In this document: piece after piece, positions 53,532 through 64,000 of the stretch
Layout: the number at the start of each line of letters is the position of its first letter
Numbering within the stretch: the stretch's first letter is position 1
Source: Struthidea cinerea
Taxonomy: Eukaryota; Chordata; Aves; Passeriformes; Corcoracidae
Reading direction: 5' to 3'
Length of the DNA stretch: 64,000 nt
Assembly (NCBI GenBank): GCA_013397865.1
Contig: VZTI01005061.1
Coordinates: forward strand, 2,486,902-2,550,901
Translations under genes and position numbers: made by a program
The notes under the pieces: model-generated
The model's database searches: none
Seen by the model: only the letters and a program-made list of their open reading frames with translations
Told to the model about the DNA's origin: nothing

Positions 53532-53936
53532 AAAGAGCTGGGGGAGAAGGGGACGGAGGAGCCTCGGGGGGAAGGCGGAGGACACCTCCACCCTCCGGCC
53601 TCTCCTTCCCCCCTCTCCTCACAGCGACCGGCCGGAGGGGCCGCGAGGGCCGGGGCTCTCCCTCACGGGGCGCGGCACTGCCTCGCACGGACCAGCGGCT
53701 GCCCCGCGCGCAGCCCCGGCCGGGAGGCAAAAAGGACCGGGGGGAGCTAGAGCGGCGGGGCGCTGCGGAGGCGCTTTCCCTGCCGGCGAGCGAGCGAGCA
53801 CCCGTGGGGGAGGAGGGGGGAGGACCTGCAGCCTCCTCCCCTCATCGCCGCCCTCCCGCCCGCCTCACGCGGGCAGCATAGCAACCAACATGGCAGCTGC
53901 GCAGTCACCCGGCGGCGGGCGGGAGGCGGCCCCCGA

Positions 53937-53950
53937 GAGCTCGCGAGAGC
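53937..53950. promoter_or_regulatory. CTCGCGAGAG near-palindromic promoter element
   Basis: GCTCGCGAGAGC (53939-53950) differs by one base from the TCTCGCGAGA core found in many CpG-island promoters and known to bind BANP. Its location within 160 bp of the CCAAT cluster supports a promoter role. Binding is inferred, not shown. Confidence 0.5.
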
Positions 53951-53982
53951 CGAAGGGGGGCGGGCGCTGTGCTCTCCTTTCT

Positions 53983-54091
53983 ATTGGTCCTGTCGTGTGT
54001 CCGTAAAAGGGAGGGGCAGGACCGGGAGTGCATCTGGCGGTCTGATTGGCTGGGTCTGCCATGGCTGACGGCGGCGGTGAGCACGGATTGG
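53983..54091 (-). promoter_or_regulatory. Three inverted CCAAT boxes
   Basis: ATTGG occurs at 53983-53987, 54045-54049 and 54087-54091 with good flanks (CTATTGGTC, TGATTGGCT, GGATTGGTC). These are CCAAT in the minus-strand sense, so correctly oriented for PTPN4. Clustered NF-Y sites at 40-60 bp spacing are typical of TATA-less, often bidirectional, CpG-island promoters. Confidence 0.7.
54061..54076 (+). other. Candidate divergent first exon (ATG plus donor)
   Basis: CCATGGCTGACGGCGGCG is followed by GTGAGC. This is an ATG in a strong context (C at -1, G at +4), five codons (MADGG) plus one base, then a consensus splice donor at 54077-54078. It could be the first coding exon of a plus-strand gene sharing the PTPN4 promoter, or the start of a divergent non-coding transcript. 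I could not identify a downstream partner exon before 64 kb. GC-rich DNA produces such combinations by chance, so confidence is low. Confidence 0.25.
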
Positions 54092-54352
54092 TCAGCTGAG
54101 CCGTCACTGACGCCTGCAGCGGTGCGCTGAGGCTGGAGGCCCGCGGCGGCGGCGGCCGCTGGTTTTGCTTGGTTTTCTCCGCTCCGCCTTGCCCGTGGGA
54201 CGGGGTCCTGCTGAGGGAGGTTGTGCCCGTGAAGCCGCAGGCTCATGTTCTGACTCGCGCCCTTCGGAGGGAGAAAATGAGCCACAGAGGAGCAGTGGGG
54301 ATGTCTTAATGTCATAACCCTCCGTCTTGGTCACATGGCCACGCAGCCTCAC

Positions 54353-54432
54353 CTTGCAAATGTCCCAGAGGGTCATTACTGCCTGTAGGTCCTTGCGGAG
54401 CTTTCCAGAGTATGAGATATATTGTGCCTCTT
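54353..54432 (-). other. Candidate minus-strand upstream exon
   Basis: A minus-strand frame, open from about 54432, reads SGQEAQYISYSGKLRKDLQA then VMTLWDICK and ends at a near-perfect donor AAG|GTGAGG (GT at 54352-54351). The translation looks like an amphipathic helix, but I do not recognise it. A convincing acceptor is lacking: a TGA lies just upstream in frame, and only weak AG candidates exist. It could be an alternative PTPN4 5' exon, a decayed retrocopy fragment or chance. The left edge is set by the donor; the right edge is approximate. Confidence 0.25.
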
Positions 54433-54614
54433 GGCCACTTAAAGATTTTCATATGTGGCCCATGGGAAGTTTTGTGTTCAAAGACGTGGTTTAACACAAC
54501 TCGGTCCTTTGATGTGCTTGCACTGCGTATGAAAGAGTTTGGTTAAAAATGTCTTTAATGTCCACTTATTAAAATACAACCTCTCACAACAAGCTCTTTA
54601 CCTAATAACAGACA

Positions 54615-54985
54615 CATAGAATATCTAGAATCATTTAGGCTGGGAAAGACCCTTAAGATTACTGAGTCCAATGTTTGGGAATGAGTTCTTGGATTTCACA
54701 ATTAAATTCCTAACCATAGCAAGATGTGGAGTAATACTGAAGGAGTTTGCATGTTCTCTTCTAATGAGGAAGATTTCCAAAATCTCGTTTGTTTGATGTT
54801 TGCAAACCTTATACACATTTCCAGCCTAAATTGTTCTTGTGCCAGTTTTGTTCTTTTGCTTAAATAGTCCCTCTTAGCAGTGTTTTCCCCCAATTACTTT
54901 TAATAAAGCAATCGTACCCCCTCCATGTTAATAGGCTTAATAATCCAAGGACCTGTAACCTCTCCCATTTCCTGAGTGAGTATTA
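54615..54985 (-). mobile_element. Degenerate CR1 LINE fragment
   Basis: In plus-strand reading, CATAGAATATCTAGAATCAT is followed by TTAGGCTGGGAAAGACCCTTAAGATTACTGAGTCCAA, the reverse complement of a CR1 3' end. Weaker similarity continues with CCAGCCTAAATTG...CTTGTGCCAG (about 54820-54847) and CTCCATGTTAATAGGCTTAATAATCC (about 54922-54950), blocks that occur in that order in CR1 3' regions. It is an old, diverged and non-functional element just upstream of the PTPN4 CpG island. The right boundary is uncertain. Confidence 0.7.
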
Positions 54986-57451
54986 GGATATACAGGATAC
55001 TCCACTGAATCAGGGGAGAGACGACTGAATTTGGGTAAGGCAGTGAAGCAGAAATTTCAGATCACAATCTCTGGAGCGCTTTTATATAATAGACTTCTTA
55101 ATTAGTAGAAAACAGTTATAAATTGCTGAGATATACATTTTATTAACAAAAGTCCATAAGATGACAAAGCTTGAAATGTGAATGATTCCCCTGGACTGAA
55201 CAATTCCTAGACTGATGATTTCATAAAGCCCCAAAATAATACAGCATCAGTAATGCCATTCCTTATTGCATTCATGTTTCTCCAGCTCTTCTTGAACATC
55301 TCTGTACTTATAGTGACAAACTTATTGTGGTGCACGTAGCGACATCCAGCAACTGCATCCTGCATTTGTGAGCTGCTGCCAGCCTCTCGAGCAGGGCATA
55401 TGTTCTGTGCATTAAAGGCATCCTTAGCTGCAGAGCTGTCTTGGTTTCCTGATAATTCAGATCATGCCAAATTTAGTCACAAATTGCATACATACATTTT
55501 AATCCATTTGCACTTAAGCTTCCAATTCTGCCTCTCACATTTTCATATCATTTTCTTGTGCATGGTTTGTGTTAAACATACAGTTATGCTCAATTTGAGA
55601 AAAACAATAATTAATACATTACTTTCAACAGAGTATGATAGAGGAGCAGCCCAAACCACTCAATGTGGTGACCATAGAACTACACAACATTGTTTTGGAA
55701 AATGTAACCTTGCATTGTTACAAAGGGATTTGTTTTGCTGATCTAATGCAAAATTGGTGACACATACAGATACTATATATACATTCCAAAGTTATTTCCT
55801 TGCAATACATTTTCTTTTCTGCATTTTGTTGTTTACAGAAGACTTGATTCAAAGCCCTAAATCAAGGCAGTGGAAGATTCCCACCATTTGCGGAGTACTT
55901 CAGGTCAGGCCTACTTTGCAAGAGCACTGAACACATACTGAGACAAAGTTCTCCAGCTCATGCTCTTACAACAGCAATGGAGCAAAATTGCACTGCAGGA
56001 TGTTTGAGTGCAGACATTGCTCCGACCATAAAACTTACTTTGCAGAATTCTGAGATCCATGTTATATACCCTGAGCAATCACTTCCCAAAATTATGAATG
56101 AAAGAGAGAAAGCAAACTGAAATGTCACTTTGACATTATTTACTTGAAAGTGCACATTCCTTTCTCATGTAAAAAGTGCATTCAGCTCAATTCTCTTTCA
56201 GGAGAATGGCTCTGTCATATAACAGCAAATTTTTGGCTGTTGTCTGCCTGTGTACATAAGCAATGAAAGCTGCTTTTTGTGAAGATATTTTGCATAGCAA
56301 GAGTTTAATTTTCAAACCAGTGCATAGGGATTTTTATGTACTCTGTTGATGCATTTTGGGGAGGATATGTTATCTCATGACTCGTTGTGTCCTGCTAGTT
56401 AAACACCAGTATCTGAAACCGTTTTGTACAAGTTAAACGTCTTGTGTAAATATAGAAGCATACCAAAGCTTCTCCTTTACCTAACAGATCTGTGGTATGT
56501 GTTTGTGCCAACAACCTTATTACTCATGCAAGACCTGCCAACCAAGCTGTGATAATTTATGTGAGAAAAATGTATATTAAAATTGTGAATGGGATTTTAA
56601 GCCTCTCACTGAAATACATGCAAACTGCTTTGTGGCCAAGAAGATGCACTTAAACACTGCATTAAAGCAATTCAAGATAAATGACTCTCACCACAGGTGG
56701 AGTTTAGCTGTGAAAGGAGGAAACAAGGCACTTAATGCTAAGCTTGATCAAGCATAATGTATGTTTATAAGCAGATACCTTTTCTATAAAGTAGGGTCCT
56801 AATTCAGCAAAGCCCTTAGAACATACACGTGTTACTCAGGGAACAACCTTAAAGTTGGCCAAATCCCATGTGGGAAGTGCCACTGCTCAGCATAAATGAC
56901 AGAGAAGTTTGTGCTGGAACATGGCTTTGGGATCACTCTTAACACATCCATAGTCCATAGTATGGACATAAATACTGAACGTGGATGTTTGGCAGTGTCC
57001 TAAGCTAGGGGGACAGAATAATTTCACTGCCTGGGACAGGGACTCACTTTCTCTCTTTAAGTTTGTGCAATACCTGGTGCCATAGGGCTCCACAGTTTTA
57101 ATTGTTAGAATACTGCGAAACAGTAATTTGTGGTAATAAGCTTGTTGCAGTTATCATCCAGTCTGGAGGCTGGCTGTATTTTTTTTATAAATATATTTAA
57201 CAGATAATGCTCCGAAATACACTGAGACTGAGAGAGAATGGAAACATCAGTACTTAAAGTTTCTGGACCATATTTCACTAAGTCCTTTTTTCTCCAGCCA
57301 GCCTTTGACAAACTCCTTTGCCTTTAATGCACATCAAAGTACCACAAGGTTGAACTTCTAGATAGCCACTGCAAATAGCCGAGCCTTTTTGTGAAGTCCG
57401 CTTGTGCCTTCACTTGTGGAATACTGTTATTTTCTGCTTCTGTCCGAAAGG

Positions 57452-57490
57452 AGTAGCATAAACTCTGGCAAGTAGCATAAACTCTGGAAA
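57452..57490. repeat. 19-bp tandem duplication
   Basis: AGTAGCATAAACTCTGGCA at 57452-57470 is repeated head to tail as AGTAGCATAAACTCTGGAA at 57471-57489. One mismatch suggests a fairly recent duplication. No function is apparent. Confidence 0.85.
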
Positions 57491-60400
57491 AAAACCCATA
57501 ATAAACCAGGTCAAAAAAATATTTTGAAGCATAAATTTTTTCCAAACACATCAAGAACAGATCTGCCAGAGAATGTGAGGAAGTAGCAGGCAACAGAGAT
57601 GTAACAGAACCATTCAGGGGAAACAGGAGAAAACTAAGTACTTTTTTTCCATCACTGTTCTTTATGGCAGATTTTGAGGTGATTGACACAACAAAACCTT
57701 TTTAGGGGCATGGTCAGAAAAAAACATGTTTGCAACACTGAGCACCTGTGGTTTTGGAGCCAGTCAGTGAACTGTACAGTACCTGACTGCCAGGACAATG
57801 TGTTTTTCACCCCAGGGTTCAAAAGGAACTTGGATCTGAAATCACCAAACTGTTAGCTGTGCTTTGTAATGTATGGTTTGGAGTGAACTCAGTTCTGGAG
57901 GAATAGAAATTTTTAGACAAGACTTCAGAGAAAACAGAAATGACAAACCAGTCAGTCTAACACATGGCTCATCACCACATAATGAGAAGTGGAAACTGCA
58001 AACCTGGTAGTGCTTTAAAAATGTCAGCAAAGTCAGCAAACATTGATAAAGAGGAGCTGGCTTATGTAGACTTTATACAAACGCTGGGACACTGGAGCCC
58101 TCAGCCATAATCAACTCCCTGTCAGAAGAACACCAAGTTTGTACCATCTTCTGCTATCTTCTTCCTCCTCTCCTCTTCCCACCTTGCTTTCACTCTCAAT
58201 CTAATTTCTACAGAAAGGAAATCCGAATGTATGGGACTCAGGGAGACACAGAGCATGTTCGGGGTATCTTCCCAGTCTGACTGCTAAAGAAACTGCAGAC
58301 ATGATATGAAGAACATTTAACATGCAGCCTGGATGAAGCAATCATGTATAAAGATTTCCCCAAACAGTTTTGCAAAGCGCAGGAGGGGAGCTCTCTTTGT
58401 GATTGGTAACTGCTGCAAAGGGAAGATGGATGGGTAAATGATCACAAAGAAGGGAGTAACCAGTGAGACTCCAAATGCACCTGAGCTTTACAACCTATTC
58501 AAAAGTGGTAAGTGAAACAGGATTGGACAGTGTTTTCTACGGATTCACAATTATTCAGGAAAACCAAAACTGCTAACACAAAGTAGCCAAAAAAAAAATA
58601 TCATGATAAAGATGGAATAGGTGATAAAATAGCAGCTAAAATGCAATGATCAGAGATGTCAATGAAAGGAAAACAAAAAAATCTTCACTTGTGCAACATA
58701 GTAGGCTCTAATTAGTTCATATCAGTCATCAAAGATGTCTTGAAGTCACTGTGGATAGTTTTCTGAAATTGTTATCTCAGTGCTCAGAGAGGCAGGGCTG
58801 ATAAGGACAGAAGAGAATGAAAAAGCAGCAATAAACTAAAATGCTACTGTATTACTCTTCAGGAATAATGTTCTTTAATACGAGACAAAATTCTGCTTAT
58901 AGCATCTTGATATGTGGTAGCATCTTCAGCATTGGAAAAACATGAAAAAACAGGAAAAAGAGTGACTAGATTGATCAGAAAGATGGAATGCCTTCTAAGA
59001 TGGATCAAGTACTCTGGAACTATTTAGAAAATAGATGAGAAATGGGAGATGTAATACAGGTATCAAAAATCAAGTCTGATATGGGAAAGGTGAATAGGGA
59101 ACAATTATTCATTTCTTACGAGAACAACGATGAATCTAAGAATATTTTTTCAGATGGAAGTGTAAAACAAGCAAAAGGAAGTACTATTTAAACAACATCT
59201 GCTTAATTTGGATAATTCATCATCATGAGATCTTTTAGATGCCAAAAATACTTAGGGCTGCAAGAATTTCTTAGACAAATTAACAGAAAAACAGGCTGCT
59301 TTGGAGAGAAATGGACAGAGCCTCCAATTCTGTCCTTAGATAGTCAGAGACTGAACTGGTAAATAGGAGGAGAAATTAAGCTGTAACTGCTTTGTCCTCA
59401 TATTTCTACTGTAGGCAACTGCAGGGCACCAGGTTACCTGGACCTTTGGTGTGACTTGGGTCAGCCTTTCTTATATTACAGCTGCAGCAGAAAGATGTCC
59501 ACCTCAGACCTCTTGCTTCCTGTCATATCCTGTGGGGACTGAACTTGAGAAATCCCAGTAAAACCTTTAAATCAATGAAACAGCTAATGAACATTTTTAG
59601 AACCTTAACAGGGATTTAATCAACATTTTGAGATGAGATCCAGTGATCTTAATTTAGCAAACCAGTTGCATAGATACAAAGCCAAAAATGACATTTTAGT
59701 TAGACCTTCATTTTGACTTAGCCCAAAGAACCTCACCCAGTAATTTCTGCAACAGGCCTATAACTTTGGTTTGAGCTGTGTTGCATGTTTTAAAATAGTT
59801 TTTTTCTTTTTATAAGTCCATCATTAAGCAACCCAGCACTAACAACTGCCACTAAAGCCTTCTGGATTTGGAACTTGTCAGAAAGTTTCTGGAGTATTTG
59901 GGAGGAGAGAAAGATACATGCAAAAAAGCAAGAGAGTATCAGTGGGCTCCATTTGTGAGGAACTAGTTCAATTCTACTATTGATTTCTTTCTACAGTGAT
60001 AAAAAAAAATTCAATTAATATTTGAAATTAGCAGCTCAGACATACAGGTTTCACCTCCACAGGCTTTACTTTATTTTTCCCTAACTTTACCTTGACCTGT
60101 ATTTGGCTGAATTGTAGGTAACTATCAGGAAAGTAGACAGTTTTCTTTCAAAGCTGAAAGTCAGATAGCACCGGTTCTAATAAGAATGATGTAAGTGCAC
60201 AGGTTGCTGTGTTTTGTACTCAATGCTATTTATATTTCTATTGCTGAGATCTCTGAGTGAAGGCCACAGCACTTCATTCTCTTAAAGTGATAGCTTGTGT
60301 AGATAAGCAGTACACACTGTACACTGGGGAAGAAGATGCTTGTGTTGGTTTTGCTTCCTTGATCTACAAAGCAAACACTGGAATGAGTTCAGGCTTTCAG

Positions 60401-60599
60401 ATGGGTAGTTTCATATTTCAGGCCTGTTTCCAGTAGAACATCAGGAAACCTTTTGAAAAATACCAATACATACAGAAGAAGAGAGGAGAAAATGGCTTCT
60501 CTGTCATCCCTTCCCATTCTTTTTTGCTGCAGATTTAAAAAAAAAATACTGTAGTGCTTGGTTACTTTGGCCTTTCCCAGGCTTCTTTACAAAAGTTTG

Positions 60600-60765
60600 C
60601 ACAGAACTACTTGCTCGTGTGAGACACAGCGGAGACCGTGTGTCACCTCTCGCTGCGCCGCAGTTTCACAGTTGCGGTTTTGAGGTCGGCATTGTCTGCC
60701 AACAGCCAGCAGCAGTGCAGGGCTTTTCCCCCGCTGGTAAACCATAGCCAGAAATGCAACCCCAG
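60600..60765. other. Small CpG-rich patch in the upstream flank
   Basis: About nine CpGs fall within roughly 160 bases (CGTGTGAG, CTCGCTGCGCCGCAG, TTGCGG, GTCGG, CCCGCTGG) in an otherwise CpG-poor 9-kb flank. A minus-strand frame of 72 codons covers it, and a donor-like GAG|GTGACA occurs on that strand. No protein family is recognised. It might be an exon of an unannotated transcript, a regulatory element or a repeat remnant. Confidence 0.3.
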
Positions 60766-62310
60766 TCCTGAAAATGTCTTTCTCCATTGCAGTATGACAT
60801 GACATGTTCCCAAAGTAAGTGTTCTTTACAAATATCTCTGAAGAGAAAAGTAAAAGTGTTTATTGACTGTTGTGGTTTGCCCTGACCTTGAATTAGAGTA
60901 CAGTACAGAAAACTGCCAAATTTGGCCTGTCCTGAGAAAAAGACAAAGATGGCACAGCAGCAACTCAGCTAAACAAAAAATATGTGCAAAATACTTCCTA
61001 GTACACCCACATTCTGGCCTCCCTGCAAAAAAAATTGCCAGGAGAGATTTTTTGACCAGTTAAGTTCTTCCAGGAACTGTACAACCTGTTCTGCATTTTT
61101 GATTCATAGAATGCTCACTTTCTGGCTTCCTGATGTGGTTCCAAAGTTCATGTCATAAGTAGCAAAAAATATTAGAAAGCTTGGGCTGATCATGTAGAAA
61201 TTAGCCAGACTAATTATGATAACAAACATCAACATTTACAGAAAATTCAGCTCACTGCATTTTCTGATAGGCAGAAAAATATTTTCAAATCAAGAGTAAA
61301 AAATGTTGTATGCATTCCTTTTTATTTAAAACTATTTGTACCCTAAAAATAGTATGGATGGAGCGTACCAGATGACATCTGAAACTTCCAGCAAAGACAA
61401 GAGGACCAGAGAGCCAGCGGAAGTTTTCAAACTATTTGCCATTTGGTGAATAGAGCCCTGGAAAGGTGCTTTCACAGACACAATATTGCCTTCTGGGTTA
61501 CCAGGGAATAGAAGATGAGAGATGCCAGTAAAGGGTGAGTTGCCAGTCCTATGGACTGACAACACTGAAACCAACAAAGCACTGTATTGCACTTACACCA
61601 TTACTCTACCTGCGCCTTTCTTACTCAACCCCAAAGGGACCACACACTGAGGACAGGATGTCTCAGTGCTTCATGGCTCTGGTGACACCATCACCAAGGC
61701 TAGCATTTAGTTGCACATTTAATGTGGCTTTTATTTGATCTATAGCAGGTTTGTAATGTTACCCACAGCTCATAAAATTTGCTCGTTATCTAAGAATCTT
61801 AGCTTTCATGTACTAGTGTTATAAACAGCCATGGTACTGATGATGAGAGTGATAATGACGATGTTTCTAGTCATAATAGTTGTGGGGACTTGGAAACATG
61901 AAAGTTGAAAAAGTCAGAAAAAACCCCAAAGAACAACAGAATGAAAATTAAAATGCACCTATGTTATTTCACAATCTTGGAAACAAACTTTTTTGAATAC
62001 TTGGCTTTACCAATAGTATTGTTACTGATACTCCTAAGTCACCTTTAGTACAGTAGAAAGTGTGCGTGAATTCCTGTGTGTGCAAAAAAGTAAAAATCTG
62101 GAGCTCTTTCTCTCCAGCTCCAGGCTCTGTCACTTACTGGACTGCAGTGAGTGGTGATGTCTGCTGCCCTTTCTTAAGTACTCAAAAACCAGGATAGGTA
62201 CCCTTATTGCAGTGGACTTGTTCTGGGATCACCAGACAGGACTCCCAGCAGTTCAGAGGAATAGGAAAACATCAAGTAATGAGGGGTTAGACTGAGATTA
62301 GGGCAGAAAG

Positions 62311-62358
62311 GCACTTTAGGAGATGACCTGGGAGGCGCTTCAGGAGACAACCTGGGCA
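62311..62358. repeat. 24-bp imperfect tandem duplication
   Basis: GCACTTTAGGAGATGACCTG+GGAG at 62311-62334 is followed directly by GCGCTTCAGGAGACAACCTG+GGCA at 62335-62358. The copies differ at a handful of positions. It is a local duplication in the upstream flank without evident function. Confidence 0.75.
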
Positions 62359-64000
62359 GTCCCACTGCTTGCAGGCAGCACTCTCAGCTCTGCTCTCTGC
62401 ACCAAGGTAGGAAAATGGGAATCCCCCCTACTTTACATGTTCCAGTGTGCTAATGGGGATGAAGGAGTGAGCAGATCTGATCACACCTCTATCTTGCTTT
62501 GAAGATTTAGCGAGGACAAATACAGAATGGGGAACACTTGAGTCTGCTGCTACATATTGGTTAGTGCCACAAGGCTAATGCAGATTCTTCTGTAATTGCT
62601 TGCTACACATGTGGCAACATACAGAGTCCTCATGAATTGCAAAGAAATTGTATCTCAGATAATTTTGGATTAATCACAGTGTTCTCTAGAGGTACTGTTA
62701 ATGAGGGACATACCCTCTACTTTGTATTCCTGCCCAAGGCAGCACATTTCCATGCCATATCATGAGGAACTGGCTCTGCAAACCCATCATTAATTTTATA
62801 GCTGTCTCCCCCCTCTAACAGTGGAGGACTCTCCACTATAAACTGTGCCTAGAGGCAGACTCTGGTGTATGGATTTGTGCTTCTTTGTTCACCTCCCCAT
62901 AAAATACTAAAGACATTATGCACTTGAAAAGTCACAATAAAGTTTAAAGAAAATAATTATAAAACATATAAAATTATAAAGCCTTCTATTCTTTACTCTG
63001 TTAAGTTCATGGTTATTGAAAATTAGGCTTTCTTCTCTTTTACCATGTATATGCTACTCTAATTTGTTTATAAATAGGATATAATAATGACATTCAGAAA
63101 AAGATTATATTAAAAATGTTACACTAAGCTTTTTTTTGCTTCTGTTAAATAATTACACAGAGGACCCCATTTTTCAGGACCTGCTGAGATTTGGTATGTC
63201 TCGAAAGCTAAGCCCTTGAATCCCAGATTAAATATGCAAAGGCAGCGAGAACAATTCCTGCTTTGCTTGTGCATTCACAACTTCCCTGAGCCCTGCGAGG
63301 TCTGGCTGCACCGTGGGTCCTGGACTAGTCCTGAGCCAAGTCCCCTCTGAGCCAGATCTGGCTGTGGTGTTTCCAGTGTGACCAACTGCTGCAGCAACAC
63401 CGACATCATTTGGGTTGTGCAGGGGCTAAGTCAGGACAGAATTTGGGGAACAGCAGCTCCAGCTCTGTAGTTAAATTGGAGACAGTATTAGCATGAACTC
63501 AAGAAACACAAAACTGACTAAGCCAGGACAGAAGCATAATTGCTGCAGCAAAAGCAAATTTAAAGTAAGTAGGGAAGTTTCTAAAGGACAATTTGCCTTC
63601 ATAGCAATTGAGTACCTCAGACACAGACTCTTCTGAGCTGAATTCAGGCCAGCGATACCATCCTGTTCTGCCAGGATTAGAAGCCCTGCATTGTACCCAG
63701 TTAACTGCAGACACTTTGCAGAAACCCTCGAAATGTTCCGCTGAATGGTTTGAGGGAGTATTCCCAGTATTCCCCCTCCCCAACAGGGCACATTTTCATT
63801 CCCACTGTGTACCAGGGTTAATGGCACAGTTCTGCTTTGCATTTTTTCTGTTATTTACCCTTTCTCCACTAGATGCTACACTGAGACCATCAAACATTTA
63901 TTGAGTCAAATAACATAAATTTGAAGACTCAGTGCAGAATAGTGTGTTTAAAACAAAACAGTGACAGCATCGCTCTGTGTGGTGTGAGGATGAGACTTGT

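Larger units (their letters stand above)
1..53900 (-). other. PTPN4: PTPN4 gene body, 5' part (runs off the left edge)
   Basis: PTPN4 is a cytosolic, membrane-associated non-receptor tyrosine phosphatase with an N-terminal FERM domain, a central PDZ domain and a C-terminal phosphatase domain; these are known properties of the family. Only the first ~122 codons are in this window, in four exons on the minus strand whose splice phases agree (0, 0, 1, 2). The conceptual peptide begins MTARFRLPAGRTYNVRASEL and continues through the ubiquitin-like F1 lobe, matching mammalian PTPN4 as I remember it with only a few substitutions. PTPN3 is the nearest paralogue, but the N-terminus fits PTPN4 better. 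The right boundary is only a guess, because exon 1 is non-coding and probably lies in or beside the assembly gap in the CpG island. The PDZ and phosphatase exons are outside the window. Confidence 0.9.
52790..54260 (-). promoter_or_regulatory. PTPN4: CpG-island promoter of PTPN4, probably bidirectional
   Basis: GC content and CpG density jump abruptly here and fall off after about 54.26 kb. The position upstream of the PTPN4 start codon, with no other candidate, makes this the PTPN4 promoter and the likely location of non-coding exon 1. No TATA box is evident. Visible sites include three inverted CCAAT boxes, AACATGGCAG (YY1-like, 53887-53896), CTCGCGAGAG (53940-53949, one base off the TCTCGCGAGA element), GC boxes (GGGGGGCGGG near 53955), a TGACG half-site (54108-54112) and a short GGC repeat (about 54143-54157). 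The transcription start cannot be read from sequence. Long GC-rich open frames on both strands here are compositional, not genes. Confidence 0.8.
54986..64000. other. PTPN4 upstream flank, no gene recognised
   Basis: About 9 kb of AT-rich, apparently intergenic DNA. Short open frames (up to about 123 codons near 63.5-63.8 kb, minus strand) lack recognisable similarity and splice context. In mammals the upstream neighbour of PTPN4 is TMEM177, whose protein of about 311 residues is encoded in one exon; no such frame is here. Items listed separately are a CpG-rich patch at about 60.6-60.76 kb and two short tandem duplications. Distal enhancers cannot be excluded. Confidence 0.6.

Noticed and set aside
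52576..53730. 384-codon minus-strand open frame
   Set aside because: It runs through the 495-N gap and GC-rich promoter DNA, so its openness is an artefact of N and composition.
52726..54006. 426-codon plus-strand open frame
   Set aside because: It also crosses the N gap; the remainder is Ser/Arg/Gly/Pro-rich translation of CpG-island DNA with no recognisable domain.
63471..63904. Overlapping 94-123-codon frames near the right edge
   Set aside because: No recognisable product, frames overlap on both strands, and no splice or promoter evidence is seen; not reported as a gene.
54986..64000. TMEM177, the upstream neighbour expected from mammalian gene order
   Set aside because: Its single coding exon of about 311 codons would appear as a long open frame; none is present, so it lies beyond this window or the order differs.

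Overview
This is vertebrate, almost certainly avian, nuclear DNA. It is AT-rich, intron-dominated and sparse in repeats. The recognisable repeats are CR1-type LINE 3' ends, which carry the bird-typical 'GTTGGACTTGATGATC...GATTCTGTGATTC' style tail. One CpG island coincides with an assembly gap. No bacterial-type operon, CRISPR array, rRNA or phage content is visible.

The only gene I can name with confidence is the 5' part of PTPN4, the FERM-PDZ cytosolic protein tyrosine phosphatase (PTPMEG), on the minus strand. Four coding exons splice together in frame with canonical AG/GT borders: 12373-12236 (start codon), 5718-5611, 2753-2711 and 2614-2536. Together they give 368 coding bases, about 122 residues, covering the N-terminus and the F1 lobe of the FERM domain. 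The next exon lies beyond the left edge of the window. The non-coding first exon must lie upstream, most probably in the CpG island at about 52.8-54.26 kb, where 495 bases are unsequenced (52851-53345). Intron 1 is then about 40 kb and fills most of the window.

Layout: 1-12.4 kb holds coding exons 2-5 and introns 2-5. The stretch from 12.4 to about 52.8 kb is intron 1, with two CR1 tails, a GC-rich repeat fragment that may be LTR-like, a mitochondrial tRNA-Ser(UCN)-like relic, and an isolated CpG-enriched patch near 23 kb. The CpG-island promoter occupies 52.8-54.26 kb, with three inverted CCAAT boxes, a YY1-like site, a near-palindromic CTCGCGAGAG site and a 17-base G run. From 54.3 to 64 kb is upstream flank, with a degenerate CR1, a possible divergent transcript start and a small CpG-rich patch at 60.6 kb. 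I found no second protein-coding gene I could defend, and nothing that looks like a new biological system. The findings are mainly questions about promoter architecture, alternative exons and relics.
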